Assembly: GCA_009602725.1 (NCBI GenBank)
Contig: WELB01000038.1
Coordinates: 1-42,266, forward strand
Reading direction: 5' to 3'
Length of the DNA: 42,266 nt
Source of the DNA: Spirogloea muscicola
Taxonomy: Eukaryota; Streptophyta; Zygnematophyceae; Spirogloeales; Spirogloeaceae
Position numbers and translations under genes: made by a program. The notes beneath the pieces are model-generated. The model ran no database searches. It saw nothing but the letters and a program-made list of their open reading frames with translations, and was not told where the DNA came from. This document shows positions 19,348 to 31,700 of this stretch, one piece after another. Numbering within the stretch: position 1 is the stretch's first letter; each line of letters opens with the position of its first letter.

Positions 19348-20552
19348 CTACAAAGAGCCGCGTTGCAGCTCAAGCTGCTTAATTCGTTGGATCTGCTTGC
19401 CAGGGTTCAGCCCCTTGGGGCACGTCTTGGCACAATTCATAATAGTGTGGCAGCGGTATAACTTGTACTCGTCATTGATTGCCTCCAGCCTCTCTCGCGT
19501 AAACTGGTCACGACTGTCGGCAATCCATCTGAATCGCAACCAGCACATCACAAGAGCGTGGTTAGAGGAGACATGCTTGCTGACCTGCCTTTACCTCCTG
19601 GCGTGAAGCACCTGCAAAGATCTCCAAATGCACAGCGAGTCCAAACATGAGCAGCTCAGCTCAGCTCAATCCAACTGTCAATAACAGCCTGTAAAGATGG
19701 AGCAACAGTACCTGTGGGCATGGAGCAGTGCAGCCGGGCCAAGGTACTTCTCTGGATTCCACCAATAGCTTGGGCAGGCAGTGCTGCAACAGGCACACAG
19801 AATGCACTCGTACATGCCATCAAGCTTGGTGCGGTCCTTCTTGCTCTGCAGGTGCTCCTTGTTATTCGGCGCCGGGGTCTTGGTCTTCAGCCAGGGCTCA
19901 ATGGACTTGTACTGCGCGTAGAAGTTGGTCATATCCACAACCAGGTCCTTGACAACAAACATGTGGGGCAGCGGCGTGACCGGCATCGGCAGGGACGAGG
20001 TGTCTGTGACCTGCGACAGTGGAAAGCATCCCACAAGTCAGAGAACGAGTGAGAGGCTATCTTGCCTAGCGTCACTAACAGAAAGCTGTGGCAGGACAGG
20101 AGGGCTGCTGTGGAGTTGGCAGCCAAGTGTGCTTCTGAACAGATGTACCGATGCAAGCCGTAGAGGCCAGGCGGGCTGGCGGAGCGGACCTTGGTAAGGC
20201 AGGCGAGGCCGTTGGAGCCGTTGATGTTCATGGCGCAGGAGCCGCAGATGCCCTCGCGGCAGGAGCGGCGGAACGTGAGCCCGGGGTCCTGCTCGCTCTT
20301 GATCTTGAGCAGCACGTCCAGCATCATGGGCCCGCAGTCGTTCACGTCCACCGTGTACGTCTGCATGCGCGGCTTGTCGCTGTGGTCCGGGTCCCAGCGG
20401 TAGATGGCGAACTGCTTCGGCTTGGGCCCCTTGCTGGACGCCGTCGCCGGCGGCTCCGGCCGCTCCTCCGACGCCGAGCCCGACCAGGGGCCCACGCCGC
20501 GCCCNTCCGCCGCCGCCTTGGCCGCGGCCGGGCCGCGCCTCAGCACCAGCAT
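19348..20552 (-). CDS. SDH2: Succinate dehydrogenase iron-sulfur subunit (complex II)
   Basis: Three exons (20552-20190, 20010-19712, 19528-19348) give exactly 280 residues. SDH2 carries electrons from the flavoprotein SDH1 to ubiquinone in mitochondrial complex II. The 2Fe-2S site is seen at about residues 98-118 ([10 protein letters not shown] then LACLTK). The 4Fe-4S site is [12 protein letters not shown] (about 190-201), and the quinone-site PSYWW follows. The 3Fe-4S and 4Fe-4S ligands lie in [20 protein letters not shown] (247-266). The N terminus ([15 protein letters not shown]) looks like a mitochondrial presequence. I chose the ATG at 20552 because upstream in-frame starts are GTG. 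One ambiguous base (N at 20505) makes one presequence residue unknown. The [15 protein letters not shown] stretch is plant-like. The first intron has an unusual GTCCGC donor. Confidence 0.97.
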
Positions 20553-20681
20553 CGCCGCAGCTGGCGAAGGTCCTGCCGCCTGCGCTGGCACACCCGCGCC
20601 CGCGAGCGGGCGCAGCAGACGCCGCCCACCAAGTCCTTCGGCTTGCCGCGAGAAGATACGCCTAGGTTATCCGCAAACGAA

Positions 20682-20716
<35 letters not shown>

Positions 20717-20800
20717 AGGGAGTGCCCGCCTGCGTGTCAGGGCGACGCCAGGAGCCTTATGACTAATGGGGAGGCCACTGTCATTACTTTGTGGGCCAGC
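20553..20800. promoter_or_regulatory. GC-rich 5' region of SDH2 with GGC array
   Basis: A run of about twelve GGC units (20682-20717) lies 130-165 bases upstream of the SDH2 start. In transcript orientation it is a GCC tract in the 5' UTR or core promoter. No TATA box was seen. Frames through this tract give poly-Gly, poly-Ala or poly-Pro and are not genes. Confidence 0.45.
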
Positions 20801-21292
20801 CATTCACAGCACACCACCTTCAGAAGAAAAGAAGCGCTGCTTCATCCTTCTTTCGTAGATGGGCGCCCCTGGAGAGGGGCCGACGTGGAGCCCCGCTTGG
20901 CTGGGGAGCGCGTCGGCAAGCCCCTCACCGTTTCGAGCTGGCCTTTTCACAGCTCGACTTCTTTCACAGCCATCTATGTAAGAAGCTTCTCCTCATTATT
21001 TTCTTTGGGGCTTGGCCTCTTCCGAAGCTCGGTGGCTCGGCTTCCCTTCGGCGGGTTTACGCGGCGAGCGGTGGCCCGACGGTCGGGGCCCAGCAGAAGA
21101 AGTGGCACTCCCAATGGGCGCCCAGCAGAGTGAGCAGCCACACATACTCGGGGGTTCGCTGGCTCAGGTGCTGTATGCCTCGTGCATCAGGAAGAAGGGC
21201 TCGCCCATTGAGGATAGGGGCTGGAAAAGCCAGCCCAAAAAAGAATGAACAAAGTACGAGAAGGGGTGCATCATCACCAACATGATCACTGA
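20801..21292. mobile_element. Mixed transposon remnants
   Basis: Bases 21195-21268 are the minus-orientation 3' hairpin repeat (AGGGCTCGCCCATTGAGGAT...GGCTGGAAAAGCCAGCC...) that recurs at 15-78 and 17262-17315. The rest is GC-rich with overlapping open frames on the plus strand, but none has a motif I can defend. A second hairpin-like GGGGCTTGGCCTC stretch near 21008 may be another decayed end. Confidence 0.5.
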
Positions 21293-21439
21293 GTGACTAT
21301 GATAGCAGCCAGTTGTTCTTGTCGTTTGTTTCCTTCATACTCCGTTGGTCATCTCCAGCAGTTTTTCCTTCGAACTGGTGAACCTCGTCTACCTCCTCCT
21401 TGGAGTACGTCTACCTCCTCCTTCAAGTACGCCGACCAT

Positions 21440-21765
21440 TCGCCGGAAGACGAGTTCTTCCCGTTGGCAATTGACATCCAAGGGGCACTGGGCGCTCGGT
21501 GGCTTGAGCTACTTAACCAGCTCGCCCGCCACGCAATCGCCCGTCGCTTCCATGGTGAGCCGGTAGACTTTCCTGCAGCCGGGTCGCTGGCGCAAGTGTA
21601 TCGCGTGCGCTTGGCCGTCTCGCTGCAGAGGTCCATGGCCCGTGCGCTGCACCTTCGTGCCGGAAGAGCCCTAGCTGCTGCCTCTGGCTCTGTCCAGGGG
21701 ACCCACTTCCAGGACCCTAGCATCTCTGATCTGCGGCTGCTCAGCAGGAATACTGAGTCATCCTT
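21440..21765 (+). mobile_element. LINE-like ORF C-terminal remnant (best copy)
   Basis: The plus frame contains FFPLAIDIQGALGARWLELL (about 21461-21520), then GSLAQVYRVRLAVSLQRSMA and ARALHLRAGRALAAASG, and SISDLRLLSRN near 21720-21753. The normal stop seen in sister copies (TRGY-stop) is replaced by RNTESSL, so the frame runs on to 21952 without meaning. GGGCTGGCC follows at 21767. Fragment 21565-21663 is 97-98% identical to the inverted copy at 86-184, so these two are recent relatives. Only the C-terminal portion of the element is present. Confidence 0.6.
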
Positions 21766-21952
21766 GGGCTGGCCTCCTTTCACAGCCACTGAATTCTCTT
21801 TGAAGTCACACTTTCTCTGCCACACCAGCTCAACCATCCTACTGCCCTCCAGATGGTACAGGGGTAACGAAGGAGCTCATTTATTCCACATGTGCAGCCG
21901 GCCCATCTTAGCTTCGGGCTTACCGCATGATGAGACTTCACACTGGCAGTAG

Positions 21953-23151
21953 TTAGCAGTCTCTGACAACCGCCGCTCTTCACAACCCACTCACAGCCGC
22001 TCCACCTCGACGCCAGCAACTCGCTTCAGGCAAGTCGCCAGGTTCATATTTTGCAGAGTGTGCGGGGAGCCTACGATGGTAGTCCTCCTCTTTTTCCTCT
22101 CTCTGCTTTCTTTCCCCTCTGCCTTTCCCAGTTGATGGCGCACATTGCCCACTGCTGCTTTCTAGAAACGCCCATTCGGAACTCACTAGATCCCAGGTTA
22201 AGCCTAACTGCTCCACATAGCGCCCTGCATACAACGTCCTAGTAACTTCGGATGAGCACACAGTGAAAAGCACCAATTGCAATCTGCCCTCCAAGCAATT
22301 ATTTGGATCCCTTCGCCTCTTGGGGTGCTCTGCATCTGCGAATGAGCAGCACACAGGCGAAGCAGTCTTGCTAGAGTGCTTATGTCACTCTTTATTCTGT
22401 GTTGAGGCAGGCTGACGCTTGGAGGCCGTGCTAGAGCCCAAGATATACTCTTAGCATGCTCGGGGAACTTGGCCTCACATTGGCACCTGCTCAGCCATGG
22501 GCTGCGGCAAGGCCCTGTGTCTGCTGCATCTGCCGCCTGGCACATATCCTTCTTGTGGTAATTGCCGCCAATATTGTGATTAAGCACAAGCTTTTGAATA
22601 AACAGCGGTAATTGTACAACTGCATCCGCATCAGCTTCAATGGAAATGGAATTTAAATGGTTGTCTGGGTTACATGAGCAAAGGAGCTGCACTGACCCGC
22701 CTCTTGAGGGTTGACAAGTAGTTTGACAACTTCAAATGCGGCTGGAGGAGGAGAGAGGTCAAGGAAATGGCTGCCTACGGCCTTGTGCTCCAGCCACTGG
22801 GGAGTGCTAAGGAGCATTTATACACCTCGTCCTGGCCGTCCACATTGCCTGACACCCTGCTGCGCCACAGTAAATGTACAGGCTACCAAGCTGTGATAGC
22901 AGCTAAGTAAGGCGTGACATGCGTCAGGTGCGCGACATTCCTCTCTTGTCAAGGATCATTTCGAGAAGGCTCTTTCCTTGCTTCACTAGCCTCCATCTTC
23001 TCCAAAATCTGATGAATGAGGCCACAGATGATGCGGCATCAGAGAGCCTTGCAAGCTGGTATACTTGAGCAGGTTCAAAAGCAAGCAGGAGTATAATGAT
23101 ACAGTGCCCATCAAAAGTAGCTCACCATCTCCAACACGTACATCTGACAGG
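21953..23151. other. Intergenic, no gene recognised
   Basis: This 1.2-kb spacer downstream of CHX has no conserved frame, RNA gene or clear repeat. It includes the CHX 3' UTR, but I cannot place its end. Confidence 0.4.
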
Positions 23152-26100
23152 TCAAAATGCAATGACATCATCATGGCATAGCAGCGAGGAAGAACATCTC
23201 ACAGGGTCATGCTGCTGGATGATCAAGACTGAGGAGTGAATATCTCGAGAAGTAAGAGCGTCTCCTATTGGACCCAAGCCCGTTGTGTCGTCCACAAAGT
23301 GAGCTCCCCGGCTACTTGGTGTCCGCGACATGGCAAGGGCAGCAATCAGAGGTCCAGGTCGGCGTCCACGACCACAAATGATGAGATCGTATGCTCCAGA
23401 TTTGGCAATCTCGAGCACCTCCTCAATGGGGGCCTCCACTTGTCGTCGCTGCGAAAAACTCAGATGCCAGTAAAACAATCATTCTGCAATACTGCACATG
23501 CCAGCTTCTACATGTAACAACCCAAGTACACTTGACTGCACAGGACACCTTACCTCGAAGGAGACGAGGCTGCCAGGCTCAGACTCGTGGTCTCTCTCTT
23601 TCTGAAGTCCTCCCGGTGCTGGAGTGGGTCTTTCAGTGGAAATTGCATCATCTAAGGAGGATAATGCCAGCTCATCCATCTGCTGTTCATGATCCAGCTC
23701 AATCTGTGTAGACAATGACAGGATCAGTTTCACAGCTCGTAAGAACCACTTGCACATGATTCATGGAGCTCATCCCTTCCATGCAAAGCAGGGACAATCA
23801 GACCCAGAAGCTTGGCTCTCATATGTATGACAGCTCGTAGACTTGTATTTGTGTATGTGGGACAAAGTGGGACAATGAGTGCCACAGAAAAGCTAGCTGA
23901 CTTGTATTTGTGTATGTGGGACAATGAGTGCCACAGAAAAGCTAGCTAACCATCTGTCTGATCCGTGGTTCTGTAATACAGGGACACATAAAAAGTGCTG
24001 GCAAGAAGGATCAGTCAATTCACCTCATCAGCTGGCATGACGAATGATCCATGCACTCCTCTTGTAATCTTAGGTTCCTCCTCTTTCTCTGCAGAATTGG
24101 CTTCTGCTGGAACAACTCTTTCAACTCTAACAGGTGGCCTCGGTAGGGGTATTGTGGAAGCTGGTGAAGCACTGAATTGTGTGACGTGAGTCGATACACC
24201 AGGGTGCTCAGCCATTCTCCGTCCAATGACCAAAGCTTCCCTATCATCTGGGCCTCCAAAGAAGAGGACAAGGACCTGCAGTGACATCTCCACTTATCAG
24301 CAGCGTGGGTAGGTAACCTCAAATAATGATACAACTTAAGTCTTGGTCATCATAGCTTACTGCATTGCCAAATGTGACCTTCTTCTACAGGATGTTGGTG
24401 CAATCTCTTGCAGCCAGAATGCCGTGAGCTGCTCTGACAGGCCCGATGGTCTCCTAATTGTTACGTTTTGTAGTAGCGAGGCTTCTTCATACCTTCTTAG
24501 CAACCCTGGCAGGCAGCAATTGGGCCGATCCGCCGAAGTTACGGTCCACCAAGATGCCCACAGAGCAAGGGGCATGATGTAGGACCTTTTGATTCACTCC
24601 TTGAAAGCCAGGATGGATGGTTTCCAGTTGCCCATCCATCCGCTGAAGAGTCACAGCAACTACAAATAAGCAGCTGTTTGATTCAGCTGGCTAGTCATCA
24701 CAAGCACAATCAACGCTTCACATTTCTTGCACTTCAAGATGTCCCCTCAAGAGGGTACCATCATACTTACTAGCGGTATGCCTGATTCACATATCTGGGG
24801 CTGGGTTGAGGAATACAGGTACTGGAGACAGCTAATGTGCTAAAAGCTACTTCAATAAGCAAACAACTCGCTGATGGCCGCTGCTCAAGTTCGCTAATAT
24901 TTTAGGCAGAGGGCAAAGGTTATGCGTGAAGAGATGGTACATGCTAAAACGAAGGCAGAGGTTACCTGGTACTTATGATAGGGCAAAATAATCAGAGAAA
25001 CGCGTTTGTCATTTGCTGTTGTGCAGATATCCTCGTGCATGTTGCCAAAGCCAGATATGGCAGTCATTGGTCTCACGGCCACTCTGCTCAATTGAGCATA
25101 GGCCTGGAAAGCAAGACCCACGTGGTCCCTACCCTCCTGCTCCTTGTTCCAGAAAGGCCGACCTTCTTTCCGAACTCTGGAGACCTGCACTAGAAATCGA
25201 TTGGCAAGCCGCCGCTTCTAAGGAATGTTGCTAGCCAAGTGGCGGCAGCATAGAGAGAACCCTTCAACAGGAACCTGGCAGTCAAGGTTAGTTGGTGGGA
25301 ATGAAGAGCCACGGTGAAGAAGAAGCACATACCATCATGATAGTGGAAGACCTCTCCGAAAACTCCACGAGGTGCAGTAGGTAGACTCGCACAGGCCTTT
25401 TGCGGCTGCTGCCACGCGTTACCTCCGTCAGATTGACTAATGCTGGCACGTTCTTCATGCCATGCAAGCACAGCAGCATTCTGAGCTCGTCCTTGACCCC
25501 CTTCTCGACCTCCACCTCCTCCACCTTGGTTGCCAATTTGGGCTTGGGATCTCTTGCAGGCTCGTACAACCACATCACCAGCGGAGTGGTCATGAAGGTT
25601 GTAACCAGGGCCATAATAACCATGATGGTGAAAATCTCCTCTGTGAGAATCTGCAGGCACCAGACAGCAAAGTTACTCAGAAACATCAGAGCTGTTTCAT
25701 ACAAGACAAGCACAATAACTGCACCAAAATACAGTACTTCTTAATAGATGCATGTTATGCAGGGTAATAGATTAGTACTAACTTCCATCACCAAAACAAC
25801 TCAAATGTAGGAGCGCTGTCCATCCAACTTGATGTAACAGTCAAAGGACTACGTCAGCTAGCAGAAGGAGCAACAACCTTTCTTTGCAAACCAATGTTGA
25901 GCACAATCAGCTCTACAAGACCCTTGGTATTCATGAGCACCCCCAGTACTAAGGACATCTTCCATGTCATGTGATGCAATCGAGCAGCCAGTAGCGTGCC
26001 AAGTATCTTTCCACAACAAGCAAAAGCGATAACCATGAAGACCAGGCCAACCGACTTTCCCCCATGTATGGACTGAAAGTGACATATTGACCACCTTCAT

Positions 26101-28010
26101 GTCAGACGCCTTTTGCTTTGCAAGTCCGCATCAGAGGGCACATGAATTGACTCATGAGAAACTTTCTAATGGAGGCTGCATCCTTCTTGGTCCGCACCAA
26201 GAAACAGCGAGGATACATGTCATCAAGCAGCTCAATAAACAAGAAAGACGATCCTGCAAGCAAATAATGCCATACCTGGAGCTTGGTGTTCAAGCCACTG
26301 GATGCAAAGTAAAGAGGCAAGAAGAGAATGCTGTTGAAGTCTTCAATTTTCTCAATGATTATCTGAGCAAATGGACCATCTTTGGGTATGATGAGGCCAA
26401 AGACAAAAGCTCCAAAAATTGAATGAATACCAATAACATCAGTGGAGAATGAGGCAACGAGGACTCCACAAAGAGTGAGCACCACAAATATCTCTCTTAT
26501 GGGTTCATTGTCTTGTGATTGCCTAGCAATCCAGTTCATGATGGGTTTCACCACAAAGAACATGATAAGGACAAAGCCAACTCCCAAAAGTAGGACATAT
26601 GCTGCCACTGCTGGGCTCTTGTTGGTATTTGATAAGGCAATTGCAAGTGCTGCAGAGCAACATTGCCAAGATTGTGTCATTTGCCAGGAAGCAAGAGAAG
26701 TAGGCTGCCATAGTTGAGCATTGTGCATCCTCCCAGATACTGTCGACCAACCTACAAATCGTTAAAAACAGCTGCAGGAACTAGACAACATATCACATAT
26801 ATTGCCTTGGACATGTAAAGCAGCAAGTGGTAGCCACAGCCTTGGTATGCAGACCCTGCATCAGAGCTAGCAGCCTGTGGAGGGAAGGTGACTGACCTAG
26901 CAAGATCCATGCAGCTACATCATTCACGGCAGCAGCGCTCATGGCCATCTGGCCGACGTCTGTAGTGAGAAGCTTGCGCTCAGCCAGAATACGGGCCAGA
27001 ACAGGAAATGCAGTGATGGACATTGCCACTCCCATGAAGACGAGGAAAGGGGCGAGTTTGGCATGAGGAGCGAGGACGGCCCTGAGGACAAAGCTTGCCC
27101 CGATGCCAGCCGCAAACGGGACAGTGATACCGGCAGCTGCTATGGAGAGGGCCTCCTTGCCAGTCCGCTTGAGGGAGCGGAGGTCCAGCTCAAGGCCAAC
27201 CAGGAAGAGGAAGAATATGAGGCCCAGAGATGCGAAGGTGTTGAGAACCGTGAGGCTGGGGGGGGGGAAGATGTTCTTTGTGAAGCCTGGCACATAACCA
27301 AGTGCAGAAGGCCCCAGCAAGACACCTCCCTGATGGCCACAGACATTCGAACACAGTGAGCTCTCTAGCAGTGATAGTCCATATAGGTGTCTGGCTTCTG
27401 CCACTATTTGCCACACTGATTTAGTCGTCTTTGCATGCAATTCCATTTCCATATGGATACACATCTGCATTCCCCATGGTTGTACTGCCCAATAGTGTAG
27501 AGCTGATATTGTCTAGAGCAGTGAGGCTCGTGCAATGCAAGACGAGAGCACGTACTAGCAGTGCTAGCAGTATGACAATGTGCACATCCAAACAAGCACA
27601 CCATGCTTTACGGCCTGCCTACTAGGTTCTGTGACATGACTTTCATGCACCTTGGTAAATTGTGCCCAACAGATGCTGCGTAATTACTCACACTGATCAC
27701 AATTGAGCGAAGCACGGCGGCATAGCACGTGCGGCACTGACATTGCCAGGAAGGATCAGGGTAGGTGATGACCATGTTGGTAATGGACAATTAGGGGTGT
27801 TTTCAAGACCAGGAGGAAACTCACAATGATCTCAGCGACCACTCGAGGCTGGCGAAGGGGCTTGAATAACAGGGCCAGAACTCGGGACACGAAGAGGATG
27901 AGGCAAATCTGGACAGTGAGAAGAGGCAGTGCAAAATGGACGGGGTTGTCCCCCGACAGCGCGCCATTGGAGGTGGCCTTCCACGGCGCTGGACACGTCT
28001 CGTTCGCCAT
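23152..28010 (-). CDS. CHX: CHX-type cation/H+ exchanger (CPA2 family)
   Basis: Ten exons chain exactly in phase to 857 residues: 28010-27825, 27329-26897, 26649-26276, 26072-25878, 25650-25333, 25184-24966, 24642-24493, 24275-24024, 23703-23554 and 23448-23152. Plant CHX proteins exchange K+ or Na+ for H+ at endomembranes or the plasma membrane. The N terminus ([18 protein letters not shown]) is the CHX signature. About 12 hydrophobic segments fill residues 25-430, with [25 protein letters not shown] (ion-site Asn-Asp) and [20 protein letters not shown]. The C-terminal half is cytosolic: [10 protein letters not shown] and [18 protein letters not shown] are typical CHX blocks, and the end reads [21 protein letters not shown]. 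Residues about 660-760 form a charged insert that is poorly conserved. The gene is divergent from HMGS. Confidence 0.96.
23840..23948. repeat. Tandem duplication in CHX intron 8
   Basis: Two copies of a unit starting GACTTGTATTTGTGTATGTG and ending AGCTAGCT (23840-23898 and 23899-23947) stand in tandem. The first has an extra 10-base AAGTGGGACA. Confidence 0.9.
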
Positions 28011-28725
28011 GGCGCCGACGAGACTGGCCGCTCAGAGCACCTCGGAGGACAGTGGCCGGCCGAGGCGCCGCGAGAGAACGGGGCTGAGTGACGGCACGGT
28101 AGAACCGGCTGCAGGACCGTGCCGACGGGGCAACGGTTCCCACGGCGCCGTCATCGACGCGCAGCGCGCGCCAGCGCCGGTATCGCCGCCGCCGCCGCCG
28201 GGCGCGCCGGGCGCGGCCCGCGGCGGCGGCGAGGGTGGGCGGCAGAAGGTGCGGAGAGGCGAACGGACTGGCGCTCCAGGGTGGAGGTGGCAGGCCCGGT
28301 TCCCGACCGACAAGTCAGCGCGAAGTTGTCGGCGACGGCGCCGGGGGGAAAGCCGGCGACTCGCTCGGTACGTCGAGAGGCCGCTGGCCATTGGGAAAAG
28401 TGGGTGGCGGACGTCTGCGCCTGCGGGGCGCTAGCGGGCCAGCTGACGGGACCGCTTGCCGGCTCGGTAACTTCCCGGTAAGACAACCCCTGGCCTCGCT
28501 TCCCGCCACCTCTTGGGCCAGCTCCCTTCCTCTTCGTTTCTTGAGGCCAGCTTCTCGCCCCCTCGCTCCCGCCGCTCCCCCGCCGCCTCCGCCATGGCGG
28601 CCTCCTGACTCGCCCTGGTGCCCGAGCGGGCTGCGGCTCGGCGGCCCTCGCAGCTCCATCTTGCTCGCCCTCCGTCTTCTCGCCGTGTCCTCCGACCCCC
28701 CCGCGACTCCACTGCAGGCGAGGCC
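28011..28725. promoter_or_regulatory. Divergent CHX/HMGS intergenic promoter
   Basis: A 715-bp, very GC-rich and CpG-rich spacer separates the start codons of CHX (minus) and HMGS (plus). It must hold both 5' UTRs and core promoters. Long overlapping frames on both strands are composition artefacts. No TATA box was recognised. Confidence 0.6.
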
Positions 28726-31700
28726 ATGGAGAAGCCGCGGCCGGCACATGTCGGCATCCTGGCCATGGAGGTGTACTTCCCGCCTACGTACGTGGAGCAG
28801 GTCCGGCGCCCGGCTCTCCAGCCTCGCCGCCGCAGCAACGGCCGAGCCCGATCCTAACGCGGCTGCCGCTGGCCTCGCGCCACTATAGGCGCAGCTGATG
28901 CTGCATGCCTGTGAACATGGACGGCGGCTCTGCTCACCAGGCGGAGCTGGAGACCCACGACGGCGTGAGCGCCGGCAAGTACACCATCGGCCTGGGGCAG
29001 ACGGCTCTCGCCTTCTGCAGCGACCAAGAAGACGTCATCTCCATGAGGTGAGCTGCGACCGCGATCCGGGCGCTCGCCTGTGGCGTCGGGCTTGATGCAC
29101 TCAGCTGGCCGCGTCGTGCATGGACTCTGCTTCAGCTTTGTCAAGAGCTCGTCAAACAGCGACCAAGTTTTGCTGGGAATCCGATTGTACATTCATGCAA
29201 ACGACCAGGCCTCTGCCGTGTCACAGGAGCCCGTTGCTCACACCCACTGCGTTCGCTCGATCGTTTCGTCATGGGCAGTCTGACTGTAGTAAAGCGGCTG
29301 CTGGAGAAGACGGGAGTGGATCCCAAGAGCATTGGCCGCATTGACGTTGGTAGCGAGACTGTGATTGACAAGAGCAAGTCCATCAAGTCGACGCTCATGA
29401 TGCTCTTCCAGGTCCTCCTTCCTTCCACGACCTTCCTTGCCCATGCCTGCAAGCAGGATCAGAGCATGTGCTTGAATTTACCAGAGCCTTATTCTTCTCC
29501 CCCTAAGCCCCTCAAGTCCAAGGTATTGATAGATGGGGTTGCCCCTTGCTCTGAGAGTGAGCTAGACCACAAACTCGACAGAAAGAACTCACCTCCATGG
29601 GGATTGCGTATCAATCAAGTTTGTCTCTGTGTGGTGATACAACTGATGTTTCAGTGTCTCCCAATGGACATTCACAACCAAGCAGGATAGCGGCAACAGT
29701 GACATCGAGGGTGTGGACAGCACAAATGCGTGCTATGGAGGCACAGCAGCCCTTTTCAACTGCCTCAACTGGGTGGAGGGAAGCAGCTGGGATGGCCGCT
29801 ATGCACTTGCCGTGGCAGCAGACAGTGCGGTACATTTTCCGCCACGTTTTCACTCATTTTACATTCTTCTAGCTAGCTCCCTGTCTTCCTAACCTGAACA
29901 ACTGCAGCAATACAGGATGCTGTGGGTCAGTACCTCTTTCACTCTTTCTTGGAAGATTTCAGCAGAGGTCATCGTCACTCCCAGTCATTACCGCACAAAT
30001 CAAGACCTGCTCTATTTAGCAACCTGGAGCTTCTCAGTCGTCAGTGCCCTGATGCCGTGAACAGCTGTTGCTATCAAAGCATGCAGGAGCACTAAGTGTG
30101 TGCAGTGCTAGACACCTTAAACACTTCACTTGAAAGCCCAGGCCTGGACCCCTGAACTTGTGTGACCTCTTGATCTCTGTGACCTCTTGACTGGTTCTTG
30201 TGTCTGGCTCAAGGAGCCTAAAATTGTCCAGCAAGTGCATTGCGCATTGATGATGTTTTACCAGATGCAATGACACTTATTTCTTCCTTGAGTAGGTCTA
30301 TGCAGAAGGGCCAGCAAGACCGACGGGTGGGGCAGGGGCAGTTGCGATGCTCATAGGCCCAGATGCACCCCTGGCAGCCGAGCGGCAGCTCACGGCCAGT
30401 CACATGGCGCATGTTTACGACTTTTACAAGCCACGACTTGCAAGCGAGTACCCTGTGAGTCATCTTGAGAGCACAGACTACCCTCAGCAGATCATTTCTC
30501 TTACTGGCAAGGCACACCTGTCAGAGGGAAGCTAAGCTGAGCTCTAGTGGTATTATCCCGCTGGTGGTCAAGTCAATGTATGTCTTCATGAACAAGGATC
30601 CCATTTGGAAAAGTGAGCTCTGATTTGGAGAGTGCACTTTGTGAACAGGTTGTAGATGGCAGACTGTCGCAGGTGTGCTACCTGCAGGCTGCTGAGAAGT
30701 GCTACGACACCTTCTGCACAAAGTCAGTGCTTCTTGGCCCACTGTCTCCTGCAAACCTGCATGAGTATCATAGCAACTTCCACCTTTGTTGACTGTCTTG
30801 TAATGCAAGCTTGACTATCTGTCATGCTTGATCTGCCAAACACCTGCTCTGCAGGTTCGCAAAAAAAGAAGGAAGCCAATTCTCACTAGCAGCTGCAGAT
30901 TACATTGTTTTCCATGCGCCATACAATAAGGTCAGTGGTTGCGCAGCCACTGTTGCTCCTGCTGCTCGCTCATTGCCGTCAGGCTTCATATGGTGCAGTT
31001 GTGGATATTGACATCTAGTGAGATGGAGGTTTTGTAAGGTTATGTATGTACTGTAACATTGTGTCTGTTTGGCCTCGACAGCTTGTGCAGAAGGGACTTG
31101 CTCGCCTGGCCTACCACGACTTTCTGGCAGGCCGGTAACTTTCCAGGCACACTATGGAGGGATCTCAATAAGACTGAGTAGAAGTACTGATCGCTGCTCT
31201 GTTCCTACCTTGGTGCCGGCCTAGCTGGGAAGGATTCTTAGGGACATTCTTATGGAGCTGCTCATGTCTTGGACACTGAGCCCTCTTTTTATGTTCGATG
31301 TTGGACAGAGTAGAAGATCCAGGGTTTCTTGCTGCGCTGGAGCCTTTTGCAGGCATCTCGCAAGATGAGAGCTACACCAATAAGGATTTGGAGAAGGTGC
31401 GCTGCGCATAGCTCGCCTTGACTTGCCAGCTCCTCAATCATACTCTGCTTTGCTTCGACTAACTTGGTCTGCTCCCCAGCTGCCGACATGTGTACTTCTG
31501 CCGAGTCGATCCATTGCGTCTTTGCCAGCTCAATTGGCAGTCATGCTTAACCCCAATCCTGTAACGGATGGATTGAACTTGCTGATCTCAGCAAACTTAT
31601 TTCTGTGTACTGGCGGTTACTGGCAGGCCTTGATGCGAGTGACAAAGGACATGTACTTGCGCAAGGTTGGCCCCAGCGAGATCCTGCCAAAGCAAGTTGG

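Noticed and set aside
20151-20762. 203-codon plus-strand frame rich in Arg/Ala/Gly
   Set aside because: It is the antisense of SDH2 exon 1 plus the GGC array; composition artefact.
21293-21952. 219-codon frame as a complete gene
   Set aside because: Only its middle (21440-21765) aligns with the LINE-like tails; both ends are run-on sequence.
27063-27359. 98-codon plus-strand frame
   Set aside because: It is antisense to CHX exon 2, which has strong homology on the minus strand.
28119-28888. Long overlapping frames on both strands of the CHX/HMGS spacer
   Set aside because: GC-rich composition keeps all frames open; none has a motif.
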